This document shows, in pieces, positions 32,698 through 40,807 of a DNA stretch of 64,000 nucleotides. Source of the DNA: Candidatus Gastranaerophilales bacterium (lineage in GTDB: Bacteria; Cyanobacteriota; Vampirovibrionia; Gastranaerophilales; Gastranaerophilaceae); the NCBI GenBank assembly GCA_944323995.1, contig CALUUN010000004.1:1-64000 (forward strand). Direction: 5' to 3'. Every line of letters starts with the position of its first letter. Positions within the stretch are counted from its first letter, which is position 1. The position numbers were made by a program, and so were the translations under genes. Below the pieces are notes generated by a model. That model was not told where the DNA came from. It did no database searches and saw only the letters and a program-made list of their open reading frames with translations.

Positions 32698-33622
32698 TAT
32701 AAAAATAACTCTTTCCACCGATGATAATTATTCACAGCATCTTTGTGTGACACTGGCTTCAATTCTTGCTAATAAGGCTGATGACGATAAAATTTTTGCA
32801 TATATTCTGGACGGAGGGATTTCGGAAAACAATAAATCCAAAATATTGAAGTTAAAAAATCAATATGATTTTGAAATAAAATTCGTAACTATTGATAAAA
32901 AATTCCACGAAAAATTTCCGGCAGGCAAAAAAAATCATGTAACCCTTGCAACTTACTACAGGCTTTTGCTTGCTGAACAATGTGCAGATGTTGATAAAAT
33001 TTTATACCTTGATGTGGATATTGTTGTAAAAGACAGCCTGAAATCCTTTTATAATACAAATCTTGACGGAAAATATTTCGCGGGGATTTCCGACACGGAA
33101 GAAAAAATAAACGCTTCACGTTTAGGCATAAAAGAATATTGTAACGCCGGAGTATTGCTGTTAAACCTCAAAAAATGGCGCGAAGATAATATTACCGAAA
33201 AATTCTTTGACTGGATGGCAAAAAACCAGAACAAAATTGTGCTCCACGATCAGGATATTATCAACTGCGTGCTTCAAGACGGAATGCTGAAAGTCGACAG
33301 ATGCTGGAACGTTCAGGTTTCAAAATACGATACGTCAAAAGATTTTGTAAAACTTCTGCCGCAGGCTAAAATTATCCACTATATAGGAAAACACAAACCC
33401 TGGCACACTGATTTTAAACAGTATGCAAAAAATGAATATTTCAAATACCTCAAATTGACCGATTACAAAACCTTTGAAAAAGATTACAAAATAAAATTAA
33501 TACTCAAACTTCCGCTTTTGCTTCTGGAAGATTTTGCCCACAAAATGTTTTCAATCGAAAAACAGGGCAATGTGAAATACCTTATACTTTGCGGTTTTAA
33601 ATTCAAAATTAATAACCGATAG
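32690..33622 (+). CDS. Family 8 glycosyltransferase
   Basis: A 310-residue GT8 enzyme of the LgtC/general stress A type: LSTDDNYSQHLCVTLASIL, YLDVDIVVKDSL with the DxD metal site, CNAGVLLLNLKKWRE, HDQDIINCVL and the C-terminal KIIHYIGKHKPW. GT8 enzymes transfer galactose or glucose to lipopolysaccharide or glycoprotein acceptors. ATG 32690 follows GGAGG. The overlap with the GT2 gene implies one operon and possibly one glycan. Confidence 0.92.
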   Translation: MTDIKITLSTDDNYSQHLCVTLASILANKADDDKIFAYILDGGISENNKSKILKLKNQYDFEIKFVTIDKKFHEKFPAGKKNHVTLATYYRLLLAEQCADVDKILYLDVDIVVKDSLKSFYNTNLDGKYFAGISDTEEKINASRLGIKEYCNAGVLLLNLKKWREDNITEKFFDWMAKNQNKIVLHDQDIINCVLQDGMLKVDRCWNVQVSKYDTSKDFVKLLPQAKIIHYIGKHKPWHTDFKQYAKNEYFKYLKLTDYKTFEKDYKIKLILKLPLLLLEDFAHKMFSIEKQGNVKYLILCGFKFKINNR

Positions 33623-34112
33623 CCCATTTAAAAGGCGCAGAAGAAATACGCTTTGTATCAACCGCAGCAGCAGTATGCACCGCCGGAACTTCAATAACTT
33701 TTTCGGCTTTTTGAAGCAGGTTGAGCTGCATCATTTTATTATCCACGTTATTAAAAGATTTGAGTCTGTCAAGATTGTTCTGCAATTCCGAATTTTCATC
33801 ATTCAATGAAATAATCTGACGGTTAAGTGTATTAAGCGTAAGTTCGTTACACATAACAAAATAATAGCTTACGAAAGTCGTAACTATTGCCACGAACAAA
33901 AGGCCGCATAATGATTTATTAACTTTTCTTATCGCCATATCTTTTACCGTGCTTTCCTTGTAAAAGTAACCTTCTATAACGGGTGTTTCTTCTATCGGGT
34001 TTTGTACGTATTTACCGTATTCGGAGTTTTCGTTTGCAGTGTTTTCCTGCCCCAGCTGATAAGAATAATCTAATTTATGTGCTTTTGCCGTATTCAACTT
34101 TTTCTTCCCCAA
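33609..34112 (-). CDS. FtsL-like bitopic coiled-coil protein
   Basis: A 167-residue protein with a hydrophilic N-terminal half, one membrane helix (about residues 69-90, LCGLLFVAIVTTFVSYYFVM) and an extracytoplasmic coiled coil (NRQIISLNDENSELQNNL). FtsL has this topology, and the gene lies 12 bases downstream of rsmH, where ftsL stands in the division and cell wall cluster. FtsL sequences diverge strongly, so position and topology are the evidence. No ftsI follows. The N-terminal extension is long for FtsL. Confidence 0.65.
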   Translation of the reverse strand: MGKKKLNTAKAHKLDYSYQLGQENTANENSEYGKYVQNPIEETPVIEGYFYKESTVKDMAIRKVNKSLCGLLFVAIVTTFVSYYFVMCNELTLNTLNRQIISLNDENSELQNNLDRLKSFNNVDNKMMQLNLLQKAEKVIEVPAVHTAAAVDTKRISSAPFKWAIGY

Positions 34113-34123
34113 CTAAAACTGTT

Positions 34124-35059
34124 TTACCTTCTGATGCACCTTGCAACTCTGAGTTTCGCACTTCGTGAAGGCGGATTTTCTTTAATCTCCTCATCGCTTG
34201 CCATCAGCGGTTTTTTATTCACCAACTCCAATACAGGAGGCGGACAGTTGCAGATTAACTGATTTTTATCGCAATGGCACCTTTGAGAGTGGTATTTGAA
34301 CAAGTGTTTCACTATTCTGTCTTCCAGAGAATGAAAACTTATTACACTTATTATAGCACCAAACTCCAATAAATCCAACACATCATTTAATGTATTTTTA
34401 ACATTTTGTAACTCATGATTAACCTCTATTCTGATTGCCTGAAACACACGCGTTGCAGGGTGTACAGACGATTTTATTTTCGGTGTTGAATTAATGATTA
34501 AGTCGGAAAGCTCAAGAGTTGTTTCAATTTTTTTTAATTTTCTTCTGCTGCAAATTGCCTTTGCAATCCTTTTGGTGAAGCGTTCTTCCCCGTATTCGGA
34601 AAAAATTCTGACCAGATCGTTTTCGGAATAATTGTTTACGACATCATAAGCTGAAAAATCAGAATTTTTATCAAATCTCATATCAAGCGGCGCATCTTTT
34701 AAAAACGAAAAACCGCGCTCCTGACGGGTCAGCTGGTGATACGAGGCACCCAGATCAAAAAGAACTCCGCCCGTGATTTTTTCAATTCCGAGATTTTGTA
34801 ACACCTGCTTAATATTTGTATAAGAATCTTTTACAATTGTTAAGTTATTGTAACCTTTTAATCGTTCGGATGCCGCCGCGATTGCATCATCATCAATATC
34901 AAACGCTATAAGCCTGCCGTTGGGAGATATACGCTGCAAAATAAGTTCACTGTGTCCGCCGCCGCCGAGGGTGCAATCTACATAAACAAGACCGTCGCGG
35001 CATTCTAAAGCGTCAACAGCTTCCTTTTTCATAACCGTATAGTGCTTAAATTCTTCCAT
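34124..35059 (-). CDS. rsmH: 16S rRNA (cytosine-1402-N4) methyltransferase RsmH
   Basis: A 311-residue enzyme that methylates C1402 of 16S rRNA at the P site. It opens with HYTVMKKEAVDAL, the SAM motif VDCTLGGGGHS and FDIDDDA, followed by LFDLGASYHQL (normally DLGVSSxQL), AIRIEVNHEL and ISFHSLEDRIVK. It begins the short rsmH-ftsL-like cluster. No mraZ precedes it; two small acidic proteins do. Confidence 0.95.
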   Translation of the reverse strand: MEEFKHYTVMKKEAVDALECRDGLVYVDCTLGGGGHSELILQRISPNGRLIAFDIDDDAIAAASERLKGYNNLTIVKDSYTNIKQVLQNLGIEKITGGVLFDLGASYHQLTRQERGFSFLKDAPLDMRFDKNSDFSAYDVVNNYSENDLVRIFSEYGEERFTKRIAKAICSRRKLKKIETTLELSDLIINSTPKIKSSVHPATRVFQAIRIEVNHELQNVKNTLNDVLDLLEFGAIISVISFHSLEDRIVKHLFKYHSQRCHCDKNQLICNCPPPVLELVNKKPLMASDEEIKENPPSRSAKLRVARCIRR

Positions 35060-35074
35060 AAAACGATTTTATCA

Positions 35075-35320
35075 TCAAAAAATAAAACCGCCAAGCCCGT
35101 AATTGTCATATATTTCTATAAATTTATCATAAGTGTAAGTTGTTATTTTGGTATTATCTACCGGGTCAATAATTTTTATTATCTGTTTAATTTCAGCCAT
35201 TCTTTTGTTTTGCAAACGCGCGAGAATATTCCCCATATCCTCCGCAGTATTAATTTCTTCGGCTGAAGGGTTGTCAATACAACTCATCAGCATGACAAGT
35301 ATGTTTTTCCTAAATTCCAT
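35075..35320 (-). CDS. Small acidic hypothetical protein, paralog 1
   Basis: An 81-residue protein ending TYTYDKFIEIYDNYGLGGFIF. The end resembles that of the next gene upstream (AYDYDNFLKIFDTEGFEGL), and both share a preceding hydrophobic-acidic helix pattern, so they are probably paralogs. ATG 35320 is chosen; the ribosome binding site is weak. Function unknown. Confidence 0.5.
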   Translation of the reverse strand: MEFRKNILVMLMSCIDNPSAEEINTAEDMGNILARLQNKRMAEIKQIIKIIDPVDNTKITTYTYDKFIEIYDNYGLGGFIF

Positions 35321-35360
35321 TTTTCTTAATATCCAATGCAGTCCCGATAATATATACGGC

Positions 35361-35395
35361 AAAACTGCCCCGAAAGTTCAATCCGGAGCAGTTTT
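35361..35395 (-). terminator. Hairpin between the two small acidic genes
   Basis: AAAACTGC and GCAGTTTT, extended by CCCG/CCGG pairs, form a stem with a short A/T flank. On the minus strand it lies 24 bases after the stop of the 35419 gene and would terminate it. Confidence 0.6.
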
Positions 35396-35418
35396 TGTTT
35401 TACAATTATTTACATTTT

Positions 35419-35622
35419 TTACAGACCTTCAAACCCTTCTGTATCAAATATTTTCAGAAAATTATCGTAATCATACGCAACTTCATTGCTGCCGCTGATT
35501 ACTTTGATTTCGGGTTTGGAATCTTCTAAGAAATCCAACAGCATTCCGTCAACATCATCAAATGTGTTCAGAAAGTTCATAACTTCATCGTAAGTTGTTT
35601 TTCTTGTTATTTTATTCTCCAT
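35419..35622 (-). CDS. Small acidic hypothetical protein, paralog 2
   Basis: A 67-residue acidic protein with AACGGAGG before the ATG. It contains NTFDDVDGMLLDFLEDSKPE and ends AYDYDNFLKIFDTEGFEGL, like the product at 35075-35320. No known domain. The tandem arrangement suggests a local duplication. Confidence 0.6.
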   Translation of the reverse strand: MENKITRKTTYDEVMNFLNTFDDVDGMLLDFLEDSKPEIKVISGSNEVAYDYDNFLKIFDTEGFEGL

Positions 35623-35650
35623 ATAAACCTCCGTTCACATGTATATACGG

Positions 35651-35686
35651 AAAAAATCCGGAAAATCTTGAACACTTTCCGGATTT
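35651..35686 (-). terminator. Terminator of gltX
   Basis: AAATCCGGAAA and TTTCCGGATTT form an 11-bp stem with an 11-base loop. Read on the minus strand it is followed by a T run and lies 20 bases after the gltX stop. Confidence 0.8.
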
Positions 35687-35705
35687 CTTAACAAATTTTA
35701 ACATC

Positions 35706-37169
35706 TTACTTGATAGCTTTTTTAACCCTGTACAACGAGGTTTCTTTGCCGAGGATTGCAAGAATTGCAGTCATATCGGCTCCGCATGTTCTTCCGGTCA
35801 CGGCAGCTCTGACAGCCCACATTGTAACTTTCGGTTTAATTCCCTTTTCCTTGTAGTATGCACGGAATTCTTCAAGTTTTTCGTGAAGATTTTCTTCGGT
35901 GAATTCCCAATTTTCAGCACGATTTACAAATTCTTTCAAAACATCCTGCGAAACGTCTGTATCAAGAACATCCGCCTGAGCCTTGGGATCAATTTCAACA
36001 TCCTTTCCGAAGAAATAAGGAACAGCATCCGTAATATCAGACAGCAATGTCAAAGGTTCTCTTGTAATTTCAACCATTCTTGTATACTGCGCATCGCTCA
36101 ATTCGGACAGATTGTATTTAGTAAGATAAGGTTTCAATCTTTCTTTCAAATCTGCTATATCAAGCATTTTGATATAATGGCTGTTCATCCAGTTTAATTT
36201 GTCGTATTCAAAAATCGAGTTTGAAGATGACAAATCGCCGATTCTGAAATCTTGCGCGATTTCGTCAACGGATTTGATTTCCTGACCGTCAGACGGCGAC
36301 CATCCCAGAAGTGCCACAAAGTTAAGCAGTGCTTCTGTCAGATAACCTTTTTCAACAAATTCTGAAACAGCAGTCGCACCGTGGCGTTTTGAGAGTTTGC
36401 TTCTGTCAGGTGCAAGAATCATGCCGAGATGCCCGAAGCGCGGGACTTCAGCGCCTAAGGCTTCAAATATAAGGATTTGTTTGAATGTGTTTGAAATATG
36501 GTCTTCGCCGCGGATTACGTGCGAAATTTTCATCAGCATATCATCAATAACAACGGCAAAGTTGTATGTCGGAGATCCGTTTGATTTCATTATTACAAAA
36601 TCGCCGAGCAAATCCGTATTCATATGGAGCTGACCTTTAACAAGGTCATCAAAATATAGCATTGAAGAATCGTGAAATGCCTTTTGCGCTTTGGAAATAT
36701 TAAACCTTACGGCAGGTTTTCTTCCTTCAGCTCTGAGTTTTTCCTTTTCTTCTTCAGTTAAATTTTCACATTTTTTTGTATAAACATAAGGTTTTTTATT
36801 TTGTGCGGCTTCTTGTTTTTCCGCTTCAAGCTCTTCCGGCGTGCAGAAGCATTCGTACGCAAAGCCTTTGTCCAAAAGTTCCTGAACGTATTTCGGGTAA
36901 ATGTCAAATCTTTCGGACTGGGTATACGGGCCGTAAGGACCGCCGATATCCGGGCCTTCATCCCAATTGAGCCCGAGAGCTTTTAAACTGTCAAAAATAT
37001 TATCTATATATTCCTGACTTGTACGTTCGGCATCTGTGTCTTCTATACGTAAAACAAATTTGCCGTTATTTTTCTTTGCAAATAAATAGTTAAAAAGTGC
37101 CGTTCTTGCCGTTCCGATGTGAAGATTACCGCTCGGGGAAGGCGCAATTCTTACTCTAACTTCTGTCAT
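35706..37169 (-). CDS. gltX: Glutamyl-tRNA synthetase
   Basis: A 487-residue class I aminoacyl-tRNA synthetase. The HIGH motif appears in APSPSGNLHIGTARTALFN (residues 8-26) and the KMSKS motif as KLSKRHG. FVLRIEDTDAERTS and the GEDHISNT region are conserved. The C-terminal anticodon-binding domain is complete. Discrimination for tRNA-Glu alone versus both tRNA-Glu and tRNA-Gln cannot be read by eye. GAAAGAGG precedes the ATG. The 231-base gap upstream of it (37170-37401) shows nothing I can name. Confidence 0.96.
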   Translation of the reverse strand: MTEVRVRIAPSPSGNLHIGTARTALFNYLFAKKNNGKFVLRIEDTDAERTSQEYIDNIFDSLKALGLNWDEGPDIGGPYGPYTQSERFDIYPKYVQELLDKGFAYECFCTPEELEAEKQEAAQNKKPYVYTKKCENLTEEEKEKLRAEGRKPAVRFNISKAQKAFHDSSMLYFDDLVKGQLHMNTDLLGDFVIMKSNGSPTYNFAVVIDDMLMKISHVIRGEDHISNTFKQILIFEALGAEVPRFGHLGMILAPDRSKLSKRHGATAVSEFVEKGYLTEALLNFVALLGWSPSDGQEIKSVDEIAQDFRIGDLSSSNSIFEYDKLNWMNSHYIKMLDIADLKERLKPYLTKYNLSELSDAQYTRMVEITREPLTLLSDITDAVPYFFGKDVEIDPKAQADVLDTDVSQDVLKEFVNRAENWEFTEENLHEKLEEFRAYYKEKGIKPKVTMWAVRAAVTGRTCGADMTAILAILGKETSLYRVKKAIK

Positions 37170-37401
37170 TTTTTTCCTCTTTCTTTCAGCATATAAAAGA
37201 ATATCACGGACATGGTTTCATTTCAAGAACTGTAACCCGAAGTTAATGTTATTAAGTTATGTAACGAATATGTGCACGCCTGAAATCAGCGCGTACAAAG
37301 CGTTTAAAAAAATAGTATATATTTTTCATATAAAAAATAGCACTTTTTTAGAACAAAAAGTTTTTATATAAATATCAGAGCAATAATGAAAAGGAGAATA
37401 T

Positions 37402-37590
37402 ATGGCACGAGTATTGATTTCTATGCCCGAGGAATTTTTGAACAAAATTGATCAGGTTGCAGACGGCGAAAACCGTTCGCGCAGCGAGCTGATTAGAGAA
37501 GCTCTGCGAAGTTACATCTACAAACAAAAGGTGAGAGAATCAACCACCGCAGGCAAAAATGCCGAAATTTTAGAGGCATTGCTTAAGTAA
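37402..37590 (+). CDS. Ribbon-helix-helix (CopG/MetJ-type) DNA-binding protein
   Basis: A 62-residue protein. MARVLISMPEEFLNKIDQVA forms the ribbon and first helix, and NRSRSELIREALRSYI the second helix of an RHH domain. AAAGGAG precedes the ATG. No toxin gene is adjacent and a strong terminator follows, so it is a solo regulator rather than half of a toxin-antitoxin pair. Confidence 0.85.
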   Translation: MARVLISMPEEFLNKIDQVADGENRSRSELIREALRSYIYKQKVRESTTAGKNAEILEALLK

Positions 37591-37622
37591 GGTCGTTGGA
37601 AAAGAATTTGGGAAGGATAATA

Positions 37623-37650
37623 GAAGCCCCTCAAAACGAGGGGCTTCTTT
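37623..37650 (+). terminator. Intrinsic terminator after RHH gene
   Basis: A perfect 10-bp stem, GAAGCCCCTC with GAGGGGCTTC, has loop AAAAC and a following TTT run. Confidence 0.9.
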
Positions 37651-37753
37651 ATTGGTATAATTTGCCGTTTTGTAAAACATTTTTAATAATCCGGCAAAAA
37701 ATAGCTTGATGTTTTTTTATAAATAGTGTATCATTAAAACCAAAAGGTAGTGT

Positions 37754-38893
37754 ATGCAGACATATATACAAAAGAACAATCTTGAAAGAGCGGACATCAA
37801 TATAATCGCAACTGATTTGCCGGATTTAAAAAACATAAAAGAATCCAAAGCAGTCGCAATCGGCAAATGGCTTGCCGGCAGACTAAAGGCTTGTTTGAAA
37901 GACGGTTCAATAAGCGTAAACAATCTTTTGCCGTCAAAGGCTGAGTTTGCTTATACACTCGGAGTCAGCATAGGTACTATGCAGAACGCATTGAGATATA
38001 TTGAGGATTTAGGTATTGTGGAATCAAAACAGTGTATCGGAACTCTTGTAAAAGATTACAAAAAAAAGAATTCCGCAATGCGCAAACTGACTTCCAAACG
38101 CGAGATTGCAGTTGAATCAATCAAAAGATATATTTTACAAAATAATATACAGCAGGGCGAACATCTGCCCTCATCAAGAGTAATTGCGGAATTTACGGGC
38201 TGTTCAGCCAATACGGTAAGACTTGCGCTTGAATATTTGTGTACCTGCGGGATTCTTACCCACAAATTCAAAAACTCAAGAGAAACCGGCTGGATTTTAA
38301 AAAGCAGCGATTTCAGCATTAATGAAGAAAGTTCAAACGAAACACTTGTTTTAAAAATTCAGAATGATCTAAAAAAATATATTTCGGAAAATTTACGTAC
38401 GGGCGACAGAATTCCGGCGCATTCGGAATTGTCAAAAAAATTAAAAGTAAGCGTAAAAACAATTCACGATGCCTTAAAAATTCTTATAGCCGAAGGGATT
38501 TTGCTTGCAAAACGCGGACGATACGGGACAACCGTAATCCGCCTGCCTTATGAAATGGCGGTTGAGCAGCGCCGTGAAACCTCAATTTTTGCACCTGCGC
38601 AGGATACGGCATTTTACTATTATGAAAAAACTCAAAATCACATCAAAAAAATGATATCGGAAAATTACGCCATCGGACAAAAACTTCCGTCAATCAGCGA
38701 ACTTTCCAAACAGATGGATTTGAGTCCTAACACAATCAGGAAAGCGTTTCACAACCTTGCAAAAGAGGGTTATCTTGTATTTTCGCGCGGCCGTTACGGC
38801 GGAACTTTCGTAATAGACATTCCGGAAACCGAAGAACACGCGTTCAAATGGCTTGCGGTCAACCCAAAATACGCTCAGGTGTATAAAGATTAA
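37754..38893 (+). CDS. Protein of four tandem GntR-type winged-helix domains
   Basis: A 379-residue protein consisting almost entirely of four GntR/HTH-like winged helices. They are recognised by repeating cores: LLPSKAEFAYTLGVSIGTMQ (about 58-77), HLPSSRVIAEFTGCSANTVR, RIPAHSELSKKLKVSVKTIH and KLPSISELSKQMDLSPNTIR, each followed by a wing (the last two RGRYGTT and RGRYGGT). No ligand-binding domain is visible. Most GntR regulators have one such domain plus an effector domain. This could bind a long or repeated operator. It overlaps the convergent prepilin gene at 38890 by four bases. Confidence 0.85.
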   Translation: MQTYIQKNNLERADINIIATDLPDLKNIKESKAVAIGKWLAGRLKACLKDGSISVNNLLPSKAEFAYTLGVSIGTMQNALRYIEDLGIVESKQCIGTLVKDYKKKNSAMRKLTSKREIAVESIKRYILQNNIQQGEHLPSSRVIAEFTGCSANTVRLALEYLCTCGILTHKFKNSRETGWILKSSDFSINEESSNETLVLKIQNDLKKYISENLRTGDRIPAHSELSKKLKVSVKTIHDALKILIAEGILLAKRGRYGTTVIRLPYEMAVEQRRETSIFAPAQDTAFYYYEKTQNHIKKMISENYAIGQKLPSISELSKQMDLSPNTIRKAFHNLAKEGYLVFSRGRYGGTFVIDIPETEEHAFKWLAVNPKYAQVYKD

Positions 38894-39630
38894 TAAGGAT
38901 AATCTTCTTTAAATACAAAATTGTCCACAAACAGCAAATATGTGCATGAATGGCGGACATAAGTTTCCGTGTCCTCATTATAATCCGAATCTTCTACAGG
39001 CAGACAGGCTATACGTATAGAATTTGTCTGGTGATTTCTATCTTCATAATTAACCGTATAACCTGATTTTATTTCCTCTCTTGTAATATTTTGAGTATAA
39101 CCATAGGGTAAAATTCCTTTTTCAAACGCATCAGGCAGTATTACAAAATCAAATGAATCTGTTCCGGGAATTTTATTCTTGCCGGTTTTCATATTTACTG
39201 TAATTCGGAGATTAATAATACCTGAGGCATTATATGCGGCAATTGATAACCCTGTACCGTTACTTAAAAGATAATTACTTGAATATGCTCCGACACTGCT
39301 GCTCCCGCAATTTTCATCGGCTTCAGAACCAACACCGCAATATTTTGCTATCTTCATATACGGAGTAATATAATTTTCAGCAAAAGCCCTTGAATTTTCG
39401 GCGTTATCGGAAGAAAAAACTGTTTTCCAGGTGTTAATATCGCCATATTCAGCCTGCGCAAGTCTTAAAGCCTGTGACAACTCCGCATAAGATTTTCTGA
39501 CTTTTACGGCAGTCACTCTTTTTTGATAATCAGTTATCAGTGTTGGAATGGTTAACGCAGCAACAATTCCGACTATAGCAAGAGTAATCAATACTTCCGC
39601 CAGTGTAAACGCTTTTGCAAATTTTCTCAT
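38890..39630 (-). CDS. Prepilin-like protein
   Basis: A 246-residue type IV prepilin-like protein: short basic leader MRKFAKA, then FTLAEVLITLAIVG and the hydrophobic helix, with Ala rather than Gly before the cleavage point. The globular domain is smaller than in the three large prepilins and has cysteine pairs (YCGVG, NCGSS). AAGAGGT lies seven bases before ATG 39630. A GTG three codons upstream is less likely. It is divergent from a small XRE-type HTH gene at 39717. No G tract is present. Confidence 0.88.
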   Translation of the reverse strand: MRKFAKAFTLAEVLITLAIVGIVAALTIPTLITDYQKRVTAVKVRKSYAELSQALRLAQAEYGDINTWKTVFSSDNAENSRAFAENYITPYMKIAKYCGVGSEADENCGSSSVGAYSSNYLLSNGTGLSIAAYNASGIINLRITVNMKTGKNKIPGTDSFDFVILPDAFEKGILPYGYTQNITREEIKSGYTVNYEDRNHQTNSIRIACLPVEDSDYNEDTETYVRHSCTYLLFVDNFVFKEDYPY

Positions 39631-39670
39631 AATGTGCACCTCTTATTACTATTAAACTATTAATATAAAT

Positions 39671-39699
39671 AGCATACTGATTGGTACGGATTTTGTCAA
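39671..39699 (-). promoter_or_regulatory. Promoter of prepilin gene at 38890
   Basis: On the minus strand TTGACA (39699-39694) and TATGCT (39676-39671) are 17 bases apart. The -10 region lies within a 17-base sequence, AATAGCATACTGATTGG on the plus strand, that recurs with one difference at about 44250. Confidence 0.65.
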
Positions 39700-39716
39700 T
39701 ACTTTAAAATACAAAT

Positions 39717-39935
39717 ATGAAGGATGAATTGTTATTCAAAATTGGACAGAGCGTAAGATATTTAAGGCTCAAGCAGGGAATCACACAGGAAGAACTTGCT
39801 TTCAGGGCTGAAATAAACATGAATTCAGTGAGCACTCTGGAACGGGGAATAAATAATATAAAGATAAAAACTCTTTATAAAATAGCGGAAGCATTGAATG
39901 TTAATATTAACGAAATTTTAAACTGCAAATTTTAA
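39717..39935 (+). CDS. XRE-family helix-turn-helix protein
   Basis: A 72-residue single-domain HTH_3 protein: GQSVRYLRLKQGITQEELAF, then NMNSVSTLERGINNIKIKTL and IAEALNVNINEIL. It is divergent from the prepilin at 38890-39630, with only 86 bases between the starts, so it may regulate that gene and itself. Whether it represses or activates is unknown. Confidence 0.85.
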   Translation: MKDELLFKIGQSVRYLRLKQGITQEELAFRAEINMNSVSTLERGINNIKIKTLYKIAEALNVNINEILNCKF

Positions 39936-40201
39936 GGGCAGAGGCTTTCCCAGTCGGGTTCATCGTCCTGTTCGCCGGGTTCCGGTATACGGTCGCCGTT
40001 TTCAAGCATCACCATAAGGGTTAATTTCAGCTGGCGTTTGTAGTTTTCTCTGGCTTTTTCAATTGTTTTGGCGCAGAACACAAAACTCGGAATTTCTTTA
40101 ATTTCGATATAGTGATAAGGATTTCCTTCGAAATCCAAATCTTCTCCTTCGATTAAAGTCCAATTCAAATTCAAATAGTAATCTAAATCTTTATCAGCCA
40201 T
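39932..40201 (-). CDS. HicB-like protein
   Basis: An 89-residue protein. YYLNLNWTLIEG, an interrupted IPSFVFCAKTIEKARENYKR and a C-terminal GDRIPEP match the partly degenerate RNase H-like HicB fold. No HicA toxin or C-terminal DNA-binding domain is present, so an antitoxin role is not established. ATG 40201 overlaps the end of the GerMN gene by 8 bases. Confidence 0.6.
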   Translation of the reverse strand: MADKDLDYYLNLNWTLIEGEDLDFEGNPYHYIEIKEIPSFVFCAKTIEKARENYKRQLKLTLMVMLENGDRIPEPGEQDDEPDWESLCP

Positions 40202-40793
40202 CCAGCGACCTGTCATTTAAGGGTTGATTCAACATAATACCTTCACCGCCGATAACATCGGCTCTTTGGCCTTCGACATAGAGATAAACCGGAACATCGG
40301 AATTTCTGTTTGCGGTTTTAATAACCTGATAAAGTCGTTTATAGAGGCTGTCTGTACCGCCGCCGGTTTCAAACTCCGAGGAAAGATTTATAATTGCCTT
40401 ATCCGGAAGTTCATGGACGTAAATCAAATCAGTACCTTCGGGAATTTCGGTGTAAACGCCTTTGTCCTGTTCATTTTGTTTCGGGCCGGAAATCAGCGAA
40501 TTGATAGCGAATTTAAGTTTAGAACCGTCGATTTGAGGGTCGTATTCACGTTTAACAGCTTTGTAAACCTCCTCACGGTTTTCATTTTGACCAATAAAGA
40601 AAACATTCACATAAATTTTTTCGGAATTTTCATCGGGTCTTTTGACCTCTTCTTCCTCGGTTGTGCGTTCGGAAACAGTCACGTCTTCCGGCGAAATTTC
40701 GGAGGGAGCGAGAAAATCAAGCCCGAACCTTACCGCAGCAAATACAAGAATTATTCCTAATATAACCAAAAACCATTTTTGTTTACCGTCCAT
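40194..40793 (-). CDS. GerMN-domain membrane-anchored protein
   Basis: A 199-residue protein with an N-terminal membrane anchor (residues 6-22, WFLVILGIILVFAAVRF) and a Glu-rich linker. A GerMN domain follows, with KIYVNVFFIGQNE, INSLISGPKQNEQDKGVYTEIPEG and KAIINLSSEF. In spore formers this domain is found in GerM. In cyanobacteria-like genomes it occurs in envelope proteins of unknown role. It follows the DUF2993-type gene by 14 bases. Confidence 0.82.
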   Translation of the reverse strand: MDGKQKWFLVILGIILVFAAVRFGLDFLAPSEISPEDVTVSERTTEEEEVKRPDENSEKIYVNVFFIGQNENREEVYKAVKREYDPQIDGSKLKFAINSLISGPKQNEQDKGVYTEIPEGTDLIYVHELPDKAIINLSSEFETGGGTDSLYKRLYQVIKTANRNSDVPVYLYVEGQRADVIGGEGIMLNQPLNDRSLDG

Positions 40794-40807
40794 AATAACA
40801 ATCCTTT

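Noticed and set aside
37402-37590. RHH protein as antitoxin
   Set aside because: A strong terminator follows directly and no toxin frame is present.
39932-40201. HicB-like gene as half of a toxin-antitoxin system
   Set aside because: No HicA-like gene is next to it; the neighbours are a GerMN protein and an HTH gene that belongs to the prepilin.
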